Positions 54,891-64,000 of a DNA stretch of 64,000 nucleotides are shown piece after piece. Each line of letters starts with the position of its first letter. Within the stretch, counting starts at the first letter, position 1. The notes under the pieces are model-generated. The model made no database searches. It saw nothing but the letters and a program-made list of their open reading frames with translations, and was not told the DNA's origin. The stretch comes from Mycobacterium interjectum. GTDB taxonomy: Bacteria; Actinomycetota; Actinomycetes; Mycobacteriales; Mycobacteriaceae. The translations under genes were made by a program, and so were the position numbers. The stretch is taken from contig LQPB01000034.1 of the NCBI GenBank assembly GCA_002102225.1, forward strand, positions 41,210 to 105,209, given 5' to 3'.

Positions 54891-57494
54891 CTACGCGGCC
54901 AGCGGGGCGTAGGTGGTGGTGCGCTGGCGCGCCGGGCGTCCGATGCCCTCGGCTATGGCGGCCAGCTCCGCCACGGTCTTCGATGACCCGTGTTCGGACC
55001 CCGCCATCCGCGAGATGGTCTCCTCCATCAGCGTGCCGCCCAGGTCGTTGGCGCCGCCGTTGAGCATCACCCGGGTGCGCTCGACGCCGAGCTTGACCCA
55101 GCTGGTCTGGATGTGAGAAATGCGGCCGTGCAACATGATCCGGGCCAGCGCGTGCACCGCCCGGTTGTCGCGATGGGTGGGGCCGGGTCGCGCCGCGCCG
55201 GCCAGGTACAGCGGCGAGCTCTGGTGCACGAACGGCAACGGTACGAACTCGGTGAAACCGCCGGTGCGGTCCTGGATGTCGCGCAGCACGTTGAGGTGGC
55301 CGACCCAGTGCCGCGGGCTGTCGACGTGCCCGTACATCATCGTCGACGAGGACCGCAGGCCCACCTCGTGCGCGGTGGTGACGATCTCGATCCACATCGA
55401 CGTCGGCAGCTTGCCCTTGGTGAGCACCCAGCGCACCTCGTCATCGAGGATCTCGGCGGCGGTGCCGGGAATGGTGTCCAAACCCGCCTCGCGCAGACTG
55501 ATCAGCCACTCGCGAATGCTCAACCCGCTCTTGGTCACACCGTTGGCGATCTCCATCGGCGAAAACGCGTGCACGTGCATCGACGGCACCCGAGCCTTGA
55601 CCGCTCGCACCAGCTCGGCGTATCCGGTCACCGGCAGCTCGGGATCGATGCCGCCCTGCATGCACACCTCGGTGGCGCCTTCGACGTGCGCCTCCCAGGC
55701 GCGGTCGGCCACCTCCTCGGTGGACAGCGAGTACGCGTCGGCGTCGCCCTTGCGCTGCGCGAAGGCGCAGAACCGACAGCCGGTGTAGCAGATGTTGGTG
55801 AAGTTGATGTTCCGGTTCACCACGAAGGTCACGTCGTCGCCGACCACCTCGCGGCGCAACGAATCCGCCAGCGCGGCAACCGCATCCAGCGCCGGGCCGT
55901 CGGCGGTCGCCAACGCCAGGTACTCGTCGTCTGTGCAGCCGGCGGGATCGCGTTCGGCCGAGGCCAGCGCGGCGAGCACGTCGGTGTCCAGGCGTTCTGG
56001 TGCTTTGGCGCCCTGCGCGCCCAGCTCGTGCACGTGCGCACGAATCGATTCCCAGTCGCCGAACGCGCTGTCGAGGTCGCTGCGGGCTTCGCTGCTGCGG
56101 CCCTCGGTGTCGATCGCCGCGTGCAGGTCGACCCGGCCGGAAGACTCGACGTCGTCGGGCTCCTGCCAGGGCATGCCGACCGGGTTGACGTCGCGGGCCA
56201 GGCCGGTCCGCGGATCGGCCAGCGCCGCAACGTGTCCCGACACCCGCGGGTCGATCCACGCCGCGCCGGCCTGGACGTATTTGGGCTGCGCGGTCAACCG
56301 CTGCACCAGGTCGTATCCCGCCTCGGCGGTGATCGCGGCCAGCTCGTCCAGCGCGGGCCAGGGCCGTTCGGGGTTCACGTGGTCGGGGGTCAACGGTGAG
56401 ACGCCGCCCCAGTCGTCGACGCCGGCGCGGATCAGCGCCAGGCACTCCTCCCGCGACACCAGGTTGGGCGGCGCCTGAATGCGCATTCCCGGCCCGAGCA
56501 CCAACCGCGCGACCGCCACGGTCGCCAGGTAGTCCTCGATCCCGGCGTCCGGAACGGCGGCCATCGCGGTGTGTTCCTTGGCCCGGAAGTTCTGCACGAT
56601 CACTTCCTGGACGTGCCCGAACTCTTTGTGCGACTTGCGGATCGCCAGCAGGGTGTCCGCCCGTTCGGGCAGTGTCTCGCCGATGCCGACGAGCAGCCCG
56701 GTGGTGAACGGAATCGACAGCCGTCCCGCGTCCGTCAGCGTGCGCAGCCGCACCGCCGGGTCTTTGTCCCGGCTGCCGTAGTGCGCAAGCCCTTTCGTCT
56801 CGAACAGCCGCCGCGACGTGGTCTCGAGCATCATGCCCATCGACGGCGCGACCGGCTTGAGCCGCGACATCTCCGACCAGCTCATCACGCCGGGGTTCAG
56901 GTGCGGCAGCAGCCCGGTCTCCTCCAGCACCCGGATGGCCATCGCCCGCACGTAGGACAACGTGGAGTCGTAGCCGCGCTGGTCGAGCCAGTCACGCGCA
57001 TCCGGCCAGCGGTCCTCTGGCCGGTCACCGAGGGTGAATAGCGCCTCCTTGCAACCCAGTTCGGCCCCGCGGCGGGCGATGTCGAGGATCTCGTCGGGCT
57101 CCAGGTACATCCCGGCGCCCCGGGCCCGCAGTTTGCCGGGGACGGTGACAAAGGTGCAGTAGTGGCACGTGTCGCGGCACAGGTGGGTGACCGGGATGAA
57201 CACCTTGCGCGAATAGCTGATCGGCAACCGTCCGCTCGGCCCGCGCCGCCCGGCCGACTCGAGGCCCGCGTCGCGCACCCGCGCCGCGCTGGCGCACAGG
57301 TCGGCCAGATCCTCGCCGCGCGCCGTCATCGCGACGGCCGCCTCGTCGAGGTTCAGCGCGACCCCGTCCCGGGCCCGCCGCAGCACACGCCGCAACGCCG
57401 ACGAGCCGGCCCTCGGTGGGGCCGCAGCCGGAACGACGGGGCTCGGCAGGGCGACGGGCTCCAGAGGCTCCGGTGTTCCCGGTGTCAGTGGCAC
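54891..57494 (-). CDS. fbiC: FO synthase (CofG-CofH fusion)
   Basis: An 867-residue bifunctional radical SAM enzyme that builds the deazaflavin FO of coenzyme F420. The N-terminal CofG half has CxxxCxxC in [12 protein letters not shown]; the C-terminal CofH half has the same in [12 protein letters not shown]. Long stretches match FbiC (Rv1173). GTG at 57494 is taken as the start, with GGGGAAG ten bases before; the N-terminal 40 residues before [14 protein letters not shown] are Pro-rich and variable. F420 serves nitroreductases and other enzymes in mycobacteria. Confidence 0.96.
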   Translation of the reverse strand: MPLTPGTPEPLEPVALPSPVVPAAAPPRAGSSALRRVLRRARDGVALNLDEAAVAMTARGEDLADLCASAARVRDAGLESAGRRGPSGRLPISYSRKVFIPVTHLCRDTCHYCTFVTVPGKLRARGAGMYLEPDEILDIARRGAELGCKEALFTLGDRPEDRWPDARDWLDQRGYDSTLSYVRAMAIRVLEETGLLPHLNPGVMSWSEMSRLKPVAPSMGMMLETTSRRLFETKGLAHYGSRDKDPAVRLRTLTDAGRLSIPFTTGLLVGIGETLPERADTLLAIRKSHKEFGHVQEVIVQNFRAKEHTAMAAVPDAGIEDYLATVAVARLVLGPGMRIQAPPNLVSREECLALIRAGVDDWGGVSPLTPDHVNPERPWPALDELAAITAEAGYDLVQRLTAQPKYVQAGAAWIDPRVSGHVAALADPRTGLARDVNPVGMPWQEPDDVESSGRVDLHAAIDTEGRSSEARSDLDSAFGDWESIRAHVHELGAQGAKAPERLDTDVLAALASAERDPAGCTDDEYLALATADGPALDAVAALADSLRREVVGDDVTFVVNRNINFTNICYTGCRFCAFAQRKGDADAYSLSTEEVADRAWEAHVEGATEVCMQGGIDPELPVTGYAELVRAVKARVPSMHVHAFSPMEIANGVTKSGLSIREWLISLREAGLDTIPGTAAEILDDEVRWVLTKGKLPTSMWIEIVTTAHEVGLRSSSTMMYGHVDSPRHWVGHLNVLRDIQDRTGGFTEFVPLPFVHQSSPLYLAGAARPGPTHRDNRAVHALARIMLHGRISHIQTSWVKLGVERTRVMLNGGANDLGGTLMEETISRMAGSEHGSSKTVAELAAIAEGIGRPARQRTTTYAPLAA

Positions 57495-57719
57495 GTTGGT
57501 GTAACTTCCCCACGATCGAATTTCATCCGCCCGGCCCAACCTGTGAAACCTTGGGCAAGGGTGCCATACGCGCAACAGTAGCGCCCGACCGCGGCCACTC
57601 CGCCGCCGACATCCCGGCCCGGCGGCCGCACCCGCGGCCCTTTGCTATGTGTTTGTTGGACTTGCCCGCTAACCCGCCGCGACCGCGTTACCATCCGTCC
57701 TATCTCAGAGAGGTGCTAG

Positions 57720-58793
57720 ATGTCGTTCCTATTCGCCGACCCGGGGGCGCTGGCTGCAGCGGCTTCGGACCTGTCCGGCATCGGATCGACGCTCAGCACG
57801 GCCAACGCCGCGGCGGCGGTCCCGACCAGCGCGGTGGCGGCGGCCGCCGCCGATCAGGTATCGGCGCAGGTCGCCGCGTTTCTTTCTGAGCACGGGCTGG
57901 GCTATCAGCAGATCAGCGCGCAGATCGCAGGGTTCCACGAGCAGTTCGTCCAGACGCTGAGCGCCGGTGCCGGCGCGTATGCGGCGGCCGAGGCGGACGC
58001 AGCGCAGAACCTCGCCGCCGCGGCGAACGCCCCCGCCGCGACGCTGCTGGGTGGTGGCGGTGCGACCGGGGCGGCCGCGGTGGCCGGCGGAGCCGTGTCG
58101 GGTGCGGTGAGCCAGGTCGGGGGCGTCGTGGCGGGCGCCACCAACTTGCTGGGTGGCGGCGCGGGCCTGCTCGGCGGCGGAGCCCAGGTAATCGCCGGTC
58201 AGGCCGGTGCGGCGATCAACGCCCTGTCCGGCGCCGCCGTCAACGCCGTGTCCGGTGCGGTGACCGAGGTCGAGAGCATCGTGGCGGGCTCCGCCAACCT
58301 TGTCGGTAGCGCCGGGCTGTTCGGCGGCGTCGGCCAGGCCGCCGCGCTGCTGCTGGGGCCCACCGGGGGCATGAGGGCTCTGACCGCGGCCAGCGCCCTG
58401 CTCGCGCCGGCCGCCGTGACCAACGCCGCGGCGGTTTCGGCGGCGAACGCGTTTGCTCCCATCGCCGAGTCGATCGAGAACGCTTACCTGCTGATCGAGC
58501 CGTATGTGCAGTACGGCTTCGAGCTGGCCTCGTACGCGGCGGGCTGGCTGCCGTGGATCGGCTGGATCGTGGCGCCGCAGATCATGTACTTCTACAACCT
58601 CTTCGAGCCCATGGTGCAGAGCGGCCTGTTCAACCTCCTGGACTGGCTGGGTGGCACCATCACCTTTGCCCAGGGGCTGAACAACTTCGTCGCGGCCACC
58701 ACGGCGTCGATCAACTACTTCATCCAGACCGAGATCAACTGGTTCTTGAGCTTCCTGCCGCCGCTCCCGCCGCTGCCGCCGTTCTTCCCGTAA
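57720..58793 (+). CDS. PE family protein with unique hydrophobic C terminus (PE12 position)
   Basis: A 357-residue PE protein. The N-terminal PE domain of about 95 residues (MSFLFADPGALAAAASDLSG) carries the type VII secretion motif YAAAEAD. After a Gly/Ala-rich linker a non-repetitive region (SIENAYLLIEPYVQYGFELA, LPWIGWIVAPQIMYFYN) is hydrophobic and aromatic, and the protein ends in PPLPPLPPFFP. Clear ribosome site (AGAGAGG). The location between fbiC and the Rv1171 homologue is that of PE12 (Rv1172c), but the C-terminal part may not be conserved. Confidence 0.9.
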   Translation: MSFLFADPGALAAAASDLSGIGSTLSTANAAAAVPTSAVAAAAADQVSAQVAAFLSEHGLGYQQISAQIAGFHEQFVQTLSAGAGAYAAAEADAAQNLAAAANAPAATLLGGGGATGAAAVAGGAVSGAVSQVGGVVAGATNLLGGGAGLLGGGAQVIAGQAGAAINALSGAAVNAVSGAVTEVESIVAGSANLVGSAGLFGGVGQAAALLLGPTGGMRALTAASALLAPAAVTNAAAVSAANAFAPIAESIENAYLLIEPYVQYGFELASYAAGWLPWIGWIVAPQIMYFYNLFEPMVQSGLFNLLDWLGGTITFAQGLNNFVAATTASINYFIQTEINWFLSFLPPLPPLPPFFP

Positions 58794-58802
58794 CCCGGCC
58801 CA

Positions 58803-59219
58803 TCAGCGGTGGTGGCCGCGCCGCCACAACACCCACACCGGCGGCGCGACGCCCAGCGCGATCAGCAGCAGGGCCCCGTAGGCCATCAGCCCCCGGCCCC
58901 CCAGGATGACGTCGTCGGCGGGGCCGCCCATGCTCATCGCGGCGACCATGAGCAGCCAGGTCCACAGCGGCAAGGCGGCTACCCGCGCGGATGTGGTCCA
59001 CTGCCCCGCGGCCCAGACCAGCGCCGCGTTCAGCAGTCCGCTGAGCAGCCCGCTGATCGGGAACGGTATCGAGCCGATATAGGAAGGCAGCAGCAGCGCA
59101 CCCGCGAGTGCGGACAGGATCCCGTCGACGGCCAGCAGCGCCAGGACAACGAAACGGATCGCGGGATCCGTCGCGCCGCTGTCCTGAGCGGTCGCGGCGC
59201 GTGGCTTGGTTTCGGTCAG
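58803..59219 (-). CDS. Rv1171-like integral membrane protein
   Basis: A 138-residue protein with four membrane segments (IRFVVLALLAVDGILSALAG, FPISGLLSGLLNAALVWAA, LPLWTWLLMVAAMSMG, MAYGALLLIALGVAPPVWVL) and a polar N terminus. It occupies the place of Rv1171 next to mshB. The most natural start is a CTG at 59219 (LTETKPRAATAQ), which overlaps the TGA of the 35-residue gene upstream; a GTG at 59264 would give 15 more residues but has no ribosome site and overlaps that gene. The CTG start is an inference. Confidence 0.75.
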   Translation of the reverse strand: MTETKPRAATAQDSGATDPAIRFVVLALLAVDGILSALAGALLLPSYIGSIPFPISGLLSGLLNAALVWAAGQWTTSARVAALPLWTWLLMVAAMSMGGPADDVILGGRGLMAYGALLLIALGVAPPVWVLWRRGHHR

Positions 59220-59323
59220 GTCGGAACGCTGTCGATGTTGGCGAGTATCGAGCCGATGACCCACTGCAGGCTGTCGAGGCGGTCCTGCCAGTGCTGCTGG
59301 TTAGGGTCCAGGTCGGGGTCCAT
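59216..59323 (-). CDS. 35-residue conserved-looking small protein upstream of the Rv1171 homologue
   Basis: ATG at 59323 with a strong ribosome site (GGAAGGA) encodes MDPDLDPNQQHWQDRLDSLQ and then WVIGSILANIDSVPT, ending at TGA 59218-59216. The sequence is an acidic head followed by an amphipathic helix with no membrane segment. Its stop overlaps the proposed CTG start of the membrane protein, and mshB starts upstream on the same strand, so it sits in an mshB-small-membrane protein operon. Confidence 0.65.
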   Translation of the reverse strand: MDPDLDPNQQHWQDRLDSLQWVIGSILANIDSVPT

Positions 59324-59356
59324 GCGAAGTCCTTCCGTGGCTGCCTGTTTCGCAGC

Positions 59357-60262
59357 CTACCGCGCTGCGGCGGCGCTGAAACCCAACCCCGCGAGCAGAT
59401 CCGTTTCCCAGCCGCGCCCGTCGCGTTCTCCCGCGGAGCCGCCCACCAGGACATAGTGCTCGGCGGCGAGGATGGGCAACGCCATGTTGTTCGACAGGGC
59501 GCAAGCCCGGCCGGTCGGGCCGACGACGACCTGCGTGGCGTGCGCGGCGAGGGCGGCCGTCTTCGCGGCGAGCGCTTCCGGGGCCGCCTCGACGACGGCG
59601 TCGATGTCGGAGTCGGCGTATCCGAAGTCGAACTCCTCGTGGGGCGGAATCACCCAGTCGGGCAGCAGGTCTTCGCGGTCCAGCGCCCGCCAACCGGCAT
59701 GGAATGCGCTCTCCGCCAACACCGTCCAGTAGAACTTCGGCACCGCCCAGGGCTCGCCGGGGTAGTCGTCGCTGGAGCCGGCAGCCGCGACGGCGGCGGT
59801 CGTGACGGTGTGGGCGTGGATGTGGTCGGGGTGGCCGTAACCGCCGCCCGGGTCGTAGGTCACGACGACGTGCGGGCGCTGCGCGCGGATGACGGCGACC
59901 AGCGCGCCGACGGCCTCGCGCTCGTCGGCGTCGACGAACCTCACGCGCCGCCGGTTCGGGGTGCCCTGCATGCCCGAGTCGCGCCATCGCCCCGCACCGC
60001 CGAGATAGCGGGGTGCGCTGACGCCGAGCGCCCGCAGCGCGCTGGTGAGCTCGCCGATTCGGTAGCCACCGAGTTGGTCCGCGTGGTCGACGGCGAGCCC
60101 GGCCCACTGATCGCCGATGACCTCGCCCTCCTCGCCGAGGGTGCAGGTGACGACGTGCACCTGCGCCCCGCGCGCGGTGTAGTGCGCGATGGTGGCGCCG
60201 TTGCTGAGGCTCTCATCGTCGGGGTGCGCATGGACAAACAGCAGCCGCGGAGTCTCGGGCAT
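59357..60262 (-). CDS. mshB: GlcNAc-Ins deacetylase MshB (mycothiol biosynthesis)
   Basis: A 301-residue zinc deacetylase that removes acetyl from GlcNAc-inositol, the second step towards mycothiol. Zinc ligands are His13 and Asp16 in [12 protein letters not shown] and His147 in [11 protein letters not shown]; Asp15 is the catalytic base. Length and residues match Rv1170. ATG at 60262. It lies upstream of the small gene and the Rv1171 homologue on the same strand, with 33 bases to the former. Confidence 0.95.
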   Translation of the reverse strand: MPETPRLLFVHAHPDDESLSNGATIAHYTARGAQVHVVTCTLGEEGEVIGDQWAGLAVDHADQLGGYRIGELTSALRALGVSAPRYLGGAGRWRDSGMQGTPNRRRVRFVDADEREAVGALVAVIRAQRPHVVVTYDPGGGYGHPDHIHAHTVTTAAVAAAGSSDDYPGEPWAVPKFYWTVLAESAFHAGWRALDREDLLPDWVIPPHEEFDFGYADSDIDAVVEAAPEALAAKTAALAAHATQVVVGPTGRACALSNNMALPILAAEHYVLVGGSAGERDGRGWETDLLAGLGFSAAAAR

Positions 60263-60346
60263 GGACGCACCCTACCGCGGCGGGCGGAGGCGACTGCGTG
60301 TCACCGCGAGGCAGCGGGTAGGAACGCGGGCGGCTACTATCGAGAA

Positions 60347-60955
60347 ATGCCCCAGCTAACCCAGGACCGGAGCGGCACGCGCAGCCGGCGACGAGGCGAA
60401 GTGCTCGAGCGTGCGCTGTATGAGGCCACGCTGGCGGAATTGGCCGAAGTGGGATACGGCGGGCTGACGATGGAAGGGATCGCGGCGCGCGCCCACACCG
60501 GCAAGGCCGCTTTGTACCGGCGCTGGTGCAGCAAGCACGATCTGGTGCACGCCGCGCTGGTCTATGCCCTGCCGCCGTTGCCCGAGCTGCGGATGGGCCG
60601 CTCTGCCCGGGAGAACCTGCTGACGATGTTCACCTCGCACCGCGACATGCTGGCCGGCAAGACGAGCTTCCCCGGACTGGAGGTCATCCACCAGCTGCTG
60701 CACGAACCGGAAATGCGCGCCATCTTCGCCGACGCCGTCGTGTGCCCGCGCCTGAAGATCCTCGAATCGATCCTGCAGACCGCCGTCGACGACGGCGACC
60801 TCGACCCGGCCACGGTCACGCCGCTGACCGCGCGAGTGGGGCCGGCGCTGATCAACCACCAGTTCATGCTCACCGGTGAGCCGCCGAACCGGCGCGACCT
60901 GGCGACCATCGTCGACACCGTGATCCCGCCGCGCAAGGCGGCCACGGGCGACTAG
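60347..60955 (+). CDS. TetR-family regulator
   Basis: A 202-residue TetR regulator with the helix-turn-helix [22 protein letters not shown] (about residues 39-60; central residues [17 protein letters not shown]) and a C-terminal domain of the TetR_C_11 kind. It is divergent from mshB across 84 bases, so it may control that operon or itself; Rv1167c in the corresponding M. tuberculosis region is also a TetR gene. It converges on the large PE gene with a 4-base overlap of stop codons. Confidence 0.88.
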   Translation: MPQLTQDRSGTRSRRRGEVLERALYEATLAELAEVGYGGLTMEGIAARAHTGKAALYRRWCSKHDLVHAALVYALPPLPELRMGRSARENLLTMFTSHRDMLAGKTSFPGLEVIHQLLHEPEMRAIFADAVVCPRLKILESILQTAVDDGDLDPATVTPLTARVGPALINHQFMLTGEPPNRRDLATIVDTVIPPRKAATGD

Positions 60956-63249
60956 CCCAGGAACAAGCCGGCGAAATCGGCACCCGCGGCCAGGGTCTGG
61001 TCGAAGATGCCCTCGATGCCGCCGATGTTGCCGCCGTTGAAGACCTGCGCCACGGTGCCGGTCAGCAGCGTTCCGATGGCCGGCGTCTGGACACCGCCCA
61101 CGAAGCTGTTCACCGTCTGCTCGCCGGTGCCCAGGATCAGGTTGCCCACGTTGAAGAGCCGGTTCAGCCCGCCATTGAAAGCGGCGTTGCTCCCGAAGGT
61201 GCTTGTCTCCCAAGCGATTTCGCTGTTCACCAGGTTGGTGTTGAAGCCGACCTCCGCCGGAATCAGGTTGGACAGGAAGTTGAGCTGACCCGAAGCCAGG
61301 CCCTGCAACCCGGCGGTGGGCGCCGCCACCAGCGCCACCCCGAGGTTGGGCAGCCCGGCGAACAGCGATCCGCCCAGCGCCCCGTTCAGCGAAGCCTGCA
61401 GGCCGGCCGCGTTGATCCCCGCGGTCAACGCGGCCTGCAGGGAGCCGTTGCCGGTCAGCGAGGTTGCCACCGCGCTGATGACGTTGAGGTCCCACAGGAA
61501 CTTGGTGTCCACGGCACCCAGGAACCCACCGAGCGCGCCGCCGGCGATCAGGTTGGCCGGGGCGCCCATCGCCAGGCTGGCCAGGATGGCGCCGCCGGTC
61601 GGAAGCTGCGCCCCCAGCAGGCTGTCGAAGGTCACCTCGCCGGTGCCCAGCACCGTGTTCCAGAAGTTGAAGAAGCTGTCGATCGACCCGCCCACGGCGC
61701 CGACGCCGCCGAACAGGGCCGTCTCCAGCGCCGTCTCCTGGGCGACCAGGGCCCCGTTGAAGCCCAGCTCGTTGGTGATCAACGCGCCGTTGAAGCCGAG
61801 CTCCATCGCCTGCAACTGGGTCAGGAATGCGGGCACGCTCGGCGCCGTCAGCAGCACCTGCCAGGGCGCCACCAGGTTGGCAAACAGGGTGGGCAGCCCG
61901 GCAAGGCCGATGCTGAGGCCCCCGTTCAGCGCGGCGTTGAGCTGGGCGCTCAGCCCCGACAGGCCGGCGCTGATGCTGGCGCCCAGGCTGGGACTGAAGC
62001 CGAAGACGCCGCCCAGCGCCGCGAGCGCGGCGTTCAGGTTGGCCGGCAGGGCAAAGCCGCCCATCAGCGCCGGCAGGCCGGCACCGAGGTTGCCGATCAG
62101 CGACCCACCCGTCTGCAAGGCGCCCGACAGGGCGGCGCCGAGGCCCGACAGGCTGCCCCCGAAGCCGCCCGACAGCGCGGCGTTGATCGCGCCGCTCAGT
62201 CCCGAAAGCCCGCCGCTCAGGCTGGCCTGCAGCCCCGGCAGCCCGGCGCCCAAGCTGCCCACCAGCGCCCCACCGGTCTGCGCCAATCCCGAAAGGCCAC
62301 TGCCGATGTCGGCGGCCAACGTCGCGCCGAGGGGCCCCAGCCCCGACAGGCTGGCACCGAGGCCGCCCGACAAGGCGGCGTTGAGCGAGGCGCTCAACCC
62401 GGAAAGCCCGCCGCTCAGGCTGGCCGCCAGGCCCGGGAACGCCAGGCTCAGGCCGCCGATCAGGCCGGGCAGCCCACCGCCGAGGCTCGCCGCGAGCGCG
62501 TTCCCGGCCCCGACCAACCCCGACAGCCCATTGCTGAAGTTGGTGGCCAACGTCGCACCGATCGGCCCCAACCCCGCAAGGCTGGCGCCCAGGCCGCCCG
62601 ACAGCGCGGCATTAATGGAGGCGTTCAGCCCGGAAAGCCCGCCGCCCAGGCTGGCCTGCAGCCCCGGCAGCGCGGCGTTGAAGCCGCCGGCCAGCCCGGA
62701 AAGGCTGGTGCCGACGTTGGTGGCCAGCGCGCCGCCGGTCTGCGCCAACGTCGTCAGCCCGCCGTTCACGTTCGTCGCGATCGCCGCACCTAGGGGTGCC
62801 AGTCCCCCAAGGTTGGCCCCGAGGCTGCCACCGAGGCTGCCCGACACGGCGGCGTTCAGCGAGACACCGATCGCGTTGAGGTCTGCGCTCAGGCTGGCCG
62901 CCAGGCCGGCGAGCCCACCGCTCAGGTCGATGCCGAGCGCGGGCGCCGCGCTCGCGAGCGTCTGCACGACGTTCACCTCCGCGGCCGCATAGCTGCCGGC
63001 GCCGGCGGTCAGACTTTGCACAAACTGCTGGTGGAATACGGCCGCCTGCGCGCTGAGTTGCTGGTAGCCGGCGGCGTGCGAGGAAAAGAGCGCGGCAATT
63101 TCCGCCGAAACCTCGTCCGCCGCCGCGGGAAGCAACCCCGTGGTCGCCGCGGCGGCCATGCTGTTGGCGGAGCCGATGACCGAGCCAAGGTTCGCCAAAT
63201 TGCTTGCCGCATCGGCAATTAGCTCCGGCGCTGCGATGAGAAACGACAC
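60952..63249 (-). CDS. Large PE family protein with Gly/Leu/Ala/Ser repeats
   Basis: A 765-residue PE protein. PE domain at residues 1-95 ([20 protein letters not shown]) with the secretion motif YAAAEVN. From about residue 110 to 460 there are degenerate repeats of 66-77 residues built on [20 protein letters not shown] and [20 protein letters not shown], almost free of charged residues and distinct from the GGAGGx pattern of PGRS. The C-terminal 300 residues are unique and end [15 protein letters not shown]. Expected to be exported by a type VII system to the cell surface. No PPE partner is adjacent. Confidence 0.88.
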   Translation of the reverse strand: MSFLIAAPELIADAASNLANLGSVIGSANSMAAAATTGLLPAAADEVSAEIAALFSSHAAGYQQLSAQAAVFHQQFVQSLTAGAGSYAAAEVNVVQTLASAAPALGIDLSGGLAGLAASLSADLNAIGVSLNAAVSGSLGGSLGANLGGLAPLGAAIATNVNGGLTTLAQTGGALATNVGTSLSGLAGGFNAALPGLQASLGGGLSGLNASINAALSGGLGASLAGLGPIGATLATNFSNGLSGLVGAGNALAASLGGGLPGLIGGLSLAFPGLAASLSGGLSGLSASLNAALSGGLGASLSGLGPLGATLAADIGSGLSGLAQTGGALVGSLGAGLPGLQASLSGGLSGLSGAINAALSGGFGGSLSGLGAALSGALQTGGSLIGNLGAGLPALMGGFALPANLNAALAALGGVFGFSPSLGASISAGLSGLSAQLNAALNGGLSIGLAGLPTLFANLVAPWQVLLTAPSVPAFLTQLQAMELGFNGALITNELGFNGALVAQETALETALFGGVGAVGGSIDSFFNFWNTVLGTGEVTFDSLLGAQLPTGGAILASLAMGAPANLIAGGALGGFLGAVDTKFLWDLNVISAVATSLTGNGSLQAALTAGINAAGLQASLNGALGGSLFAGLPNLGVALVAAPTAGLQGLASGQLNFLSNLIPAEVGFNTNLVNSEIAWETSTFGSNAAFNGGLNRLFNVGNLILGTGEQTVNSFVGGVQTPAIGTLLTGTVAQVFNGGNIGGIEGIFDQTLAAGADFAGLFLG

Positions 63250-63443
63250 TGAAGACCTCCCCGGTTCAGCACACCTGTGGTCGCTCTACCCCCGTCGCCC
63301 GACCGGGCGGGTGTTGCGATGGCCGCAGCGTATCGAAATGGCGTGGTGAAAACGCTTGTTTGCATTAACGAACTTCGCGAATACCCAATCGGATAAATTC
63401 GTGATTAATTCGTTACTTTTGGCTCGCCCGACTCAATGCCGTT

Positions 63444-63690
63444 TTACGTGCCCAGGAACACGCCCGCCACGTCAAATGCGGCCGCCAAACCCTGGTCGAG
63501 CGATCCCCCCGGCTGGAGCTCGGCGTGAAGTCCGGCTGGGGCGGCAGGGCGCCGGTGAAGTTGTGGCGAATTGTTCGCCGGCGCCAGGCATCACGATTCC
63601 GGCGTTGAGGCCGCGGTCGATCGCACCGTTGAGGGCCGTGTTGGTGCCGAATATCGCCTGCTCCAAGGCCAACTCGCTGCCCACCAGGGG
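63444..63690 (-). pseudogene. Decayed C-terminal end of a second PE-like gene
   Basis: Three minus-strand frames together spell a tail like that of the large PE protein. GSELALEQAIFGTNTALNGA is in one frame, FTGALPPQPDF in a second, and LDQGLAAAFDVAGVFLGT with TAA at 63446-63444 in a third. The last part parallels [17 protein letters not shown] of the neighbour. At least two frameshifts (near 63565 and 63525) separate them, so it is broken unless sequencing errors are present. The 194 bases between it and the large PE start hold no gene. Confidence 0.55.
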
Positions 63691-63703
63691 CGCCGGCGCG
63701 CTG

Positions 63704-64000
63704 TTACGGCCCGGTTTTGATCCACTGGCCGGCGTCGCCGACGATGCCGACCGGTACCGCGCCCGTCAGGCTGACGTTCCCCACGCTGGGTCCGGCCCCC
63801 ACGATGGTGGTGTCCTGCAGGATCGGCAATACCGTCGACATGTTCCACAGTCGCGGTTCGACCGCGGTGATCACGTCGTTGATGCTCTTGGTGCCGTTTA
63901 GCGCGGCGTCGATGTTCGACTGGATGCTGCGATCGCAGATTCCGGTGAGGTTCGACGGCGCCTGCACCAGCGCGCCGGGCTCGGGTGGGCGGGGGGCCGG
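63704..64000 (-). CDS. 3' end of an unidentified gene
   Basis: The last 98 codons of a minus-strand gene that continues past the window. The visible part begins with a Pro-rich stretch ([15 protein letters not shown]), then [20 protein letters not shown] and [20 protein letters not shown], ending WIKTGP and TAA. One Cys and no membrane segment are seen. I do not recognise the family. It could be the body of the gene whose PE-like tail is decayed just downstream, but the stop codon here looks genuine. Confidence 0.55.
   Translation of the reverse strand, partial: PAPRPPEPGALVQAPSNLTGICDRSIQSNIDAALNGTKSINDVITAVEPRLWNMSTVLPILQDTTIVGAGPSVGNVSLTGAVPVGIVGDAGQWIKTGP

Noticed and set aside
61316..62992. 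558-residue open frame on the plus strand
   Set aside because: Pro/Ala/Arg-rich antisense of the PE repeats, with no domain and no ribosome site; a side effect of the repeat composition.

Overview
The window is high-GC chromosomal DNA from a mycobacterium. Mycobacterial hallmarks are PE and PPE proteins, FbiC (coenzyme F420), MshB (mycothiol), the TB8.4 secreted antigen and many P450/FadE/FadD lipid enzymes. The order of conserved genes (dapE, dapD, an Rv1200-like MFS, fadD36, pruB-pruA-pruC, an Rv1178-like aminotransferase, fdxC, TB8.4, fbiC, PE12-like, Rv1171-like, mshB, TetR) is that of M. tuberculosis Rv1202 to Rv1167, as I recall it, read backwards. The large differences from M. tuberculosis suggest a non-tuberculous species, possibly of the M. 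avium complex; the species is an inference. I saw no rRNA, tRNA, CRISPR array or recognisable insertion sequence.

Layout. 0-4.4 kb: end of a family 5 glycoside hydrolase, then the lysine-pathway pair dapE/dapD and an MFS transporter. 4.6-10.7 kb (minus): aldehyde dehydrogenase, double-length CoA-transferase, alpha/beta hydrolase and acyl-CoA ligase fadD36, packed like an operon. 10.9-18.6 kb (plus): nine tightly coupled genes (P450, acyl-CoA dehydrogenase, MaoC, DUF35, acyl-CoA dehydrogenase, MaoC, thiolase-like aldolase, alcohol dehydrogenase, TetR). These parallel the cholesterol side-chain (igr) operon, with a palindromic operator candidate in the promoter. 18.7-23.9 kb: metallo-hydrolase and the proline catabolism genes with their PucR activator.

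24-52 kb is the accessory part, occupying the position where M. tuberculosis has Rv1179c-Rv1185c (polyacyltrehalose genes). It holds a secreted protein, a decayed glycine-rich stretch, a split 13E12/HNH gene, a giant LuxR regulator, and a methyltransferase and trehalose-type sulfotransferase (stf0) next to a YeiH-type putative sulfate exporter. A minus-strand cluster then follows: NNP-type transporter, cysQ, cysC, homomeric sat, a small unknown gene, a SULT-like sulfotransferase, an HPP membrane protein and a Kef-type antiporter. This cluster could make PAPS, use it for sulfation and destroy the PAP by-product; it is the best candidate here for an undescribed system. Next come a 1.1 kb region without a convincing gene, two PPE-SVP genes, a secreted peptide, a P450, an esterase and an APC permease fused to an OB-fold.

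51.9-64 kb returns to the conserved backbone (aminotransferase, fdxC, TB8.4, mycothiol-dependent enzyme, fbiC, PE, mshB) and ends with a TetR gene, a 765-residue PE protein with hydrophobic repeats, a decayed PE tail and the 3' end of an unidentified gene. Several intergenic gaps carry dispersed palindromic repeats.
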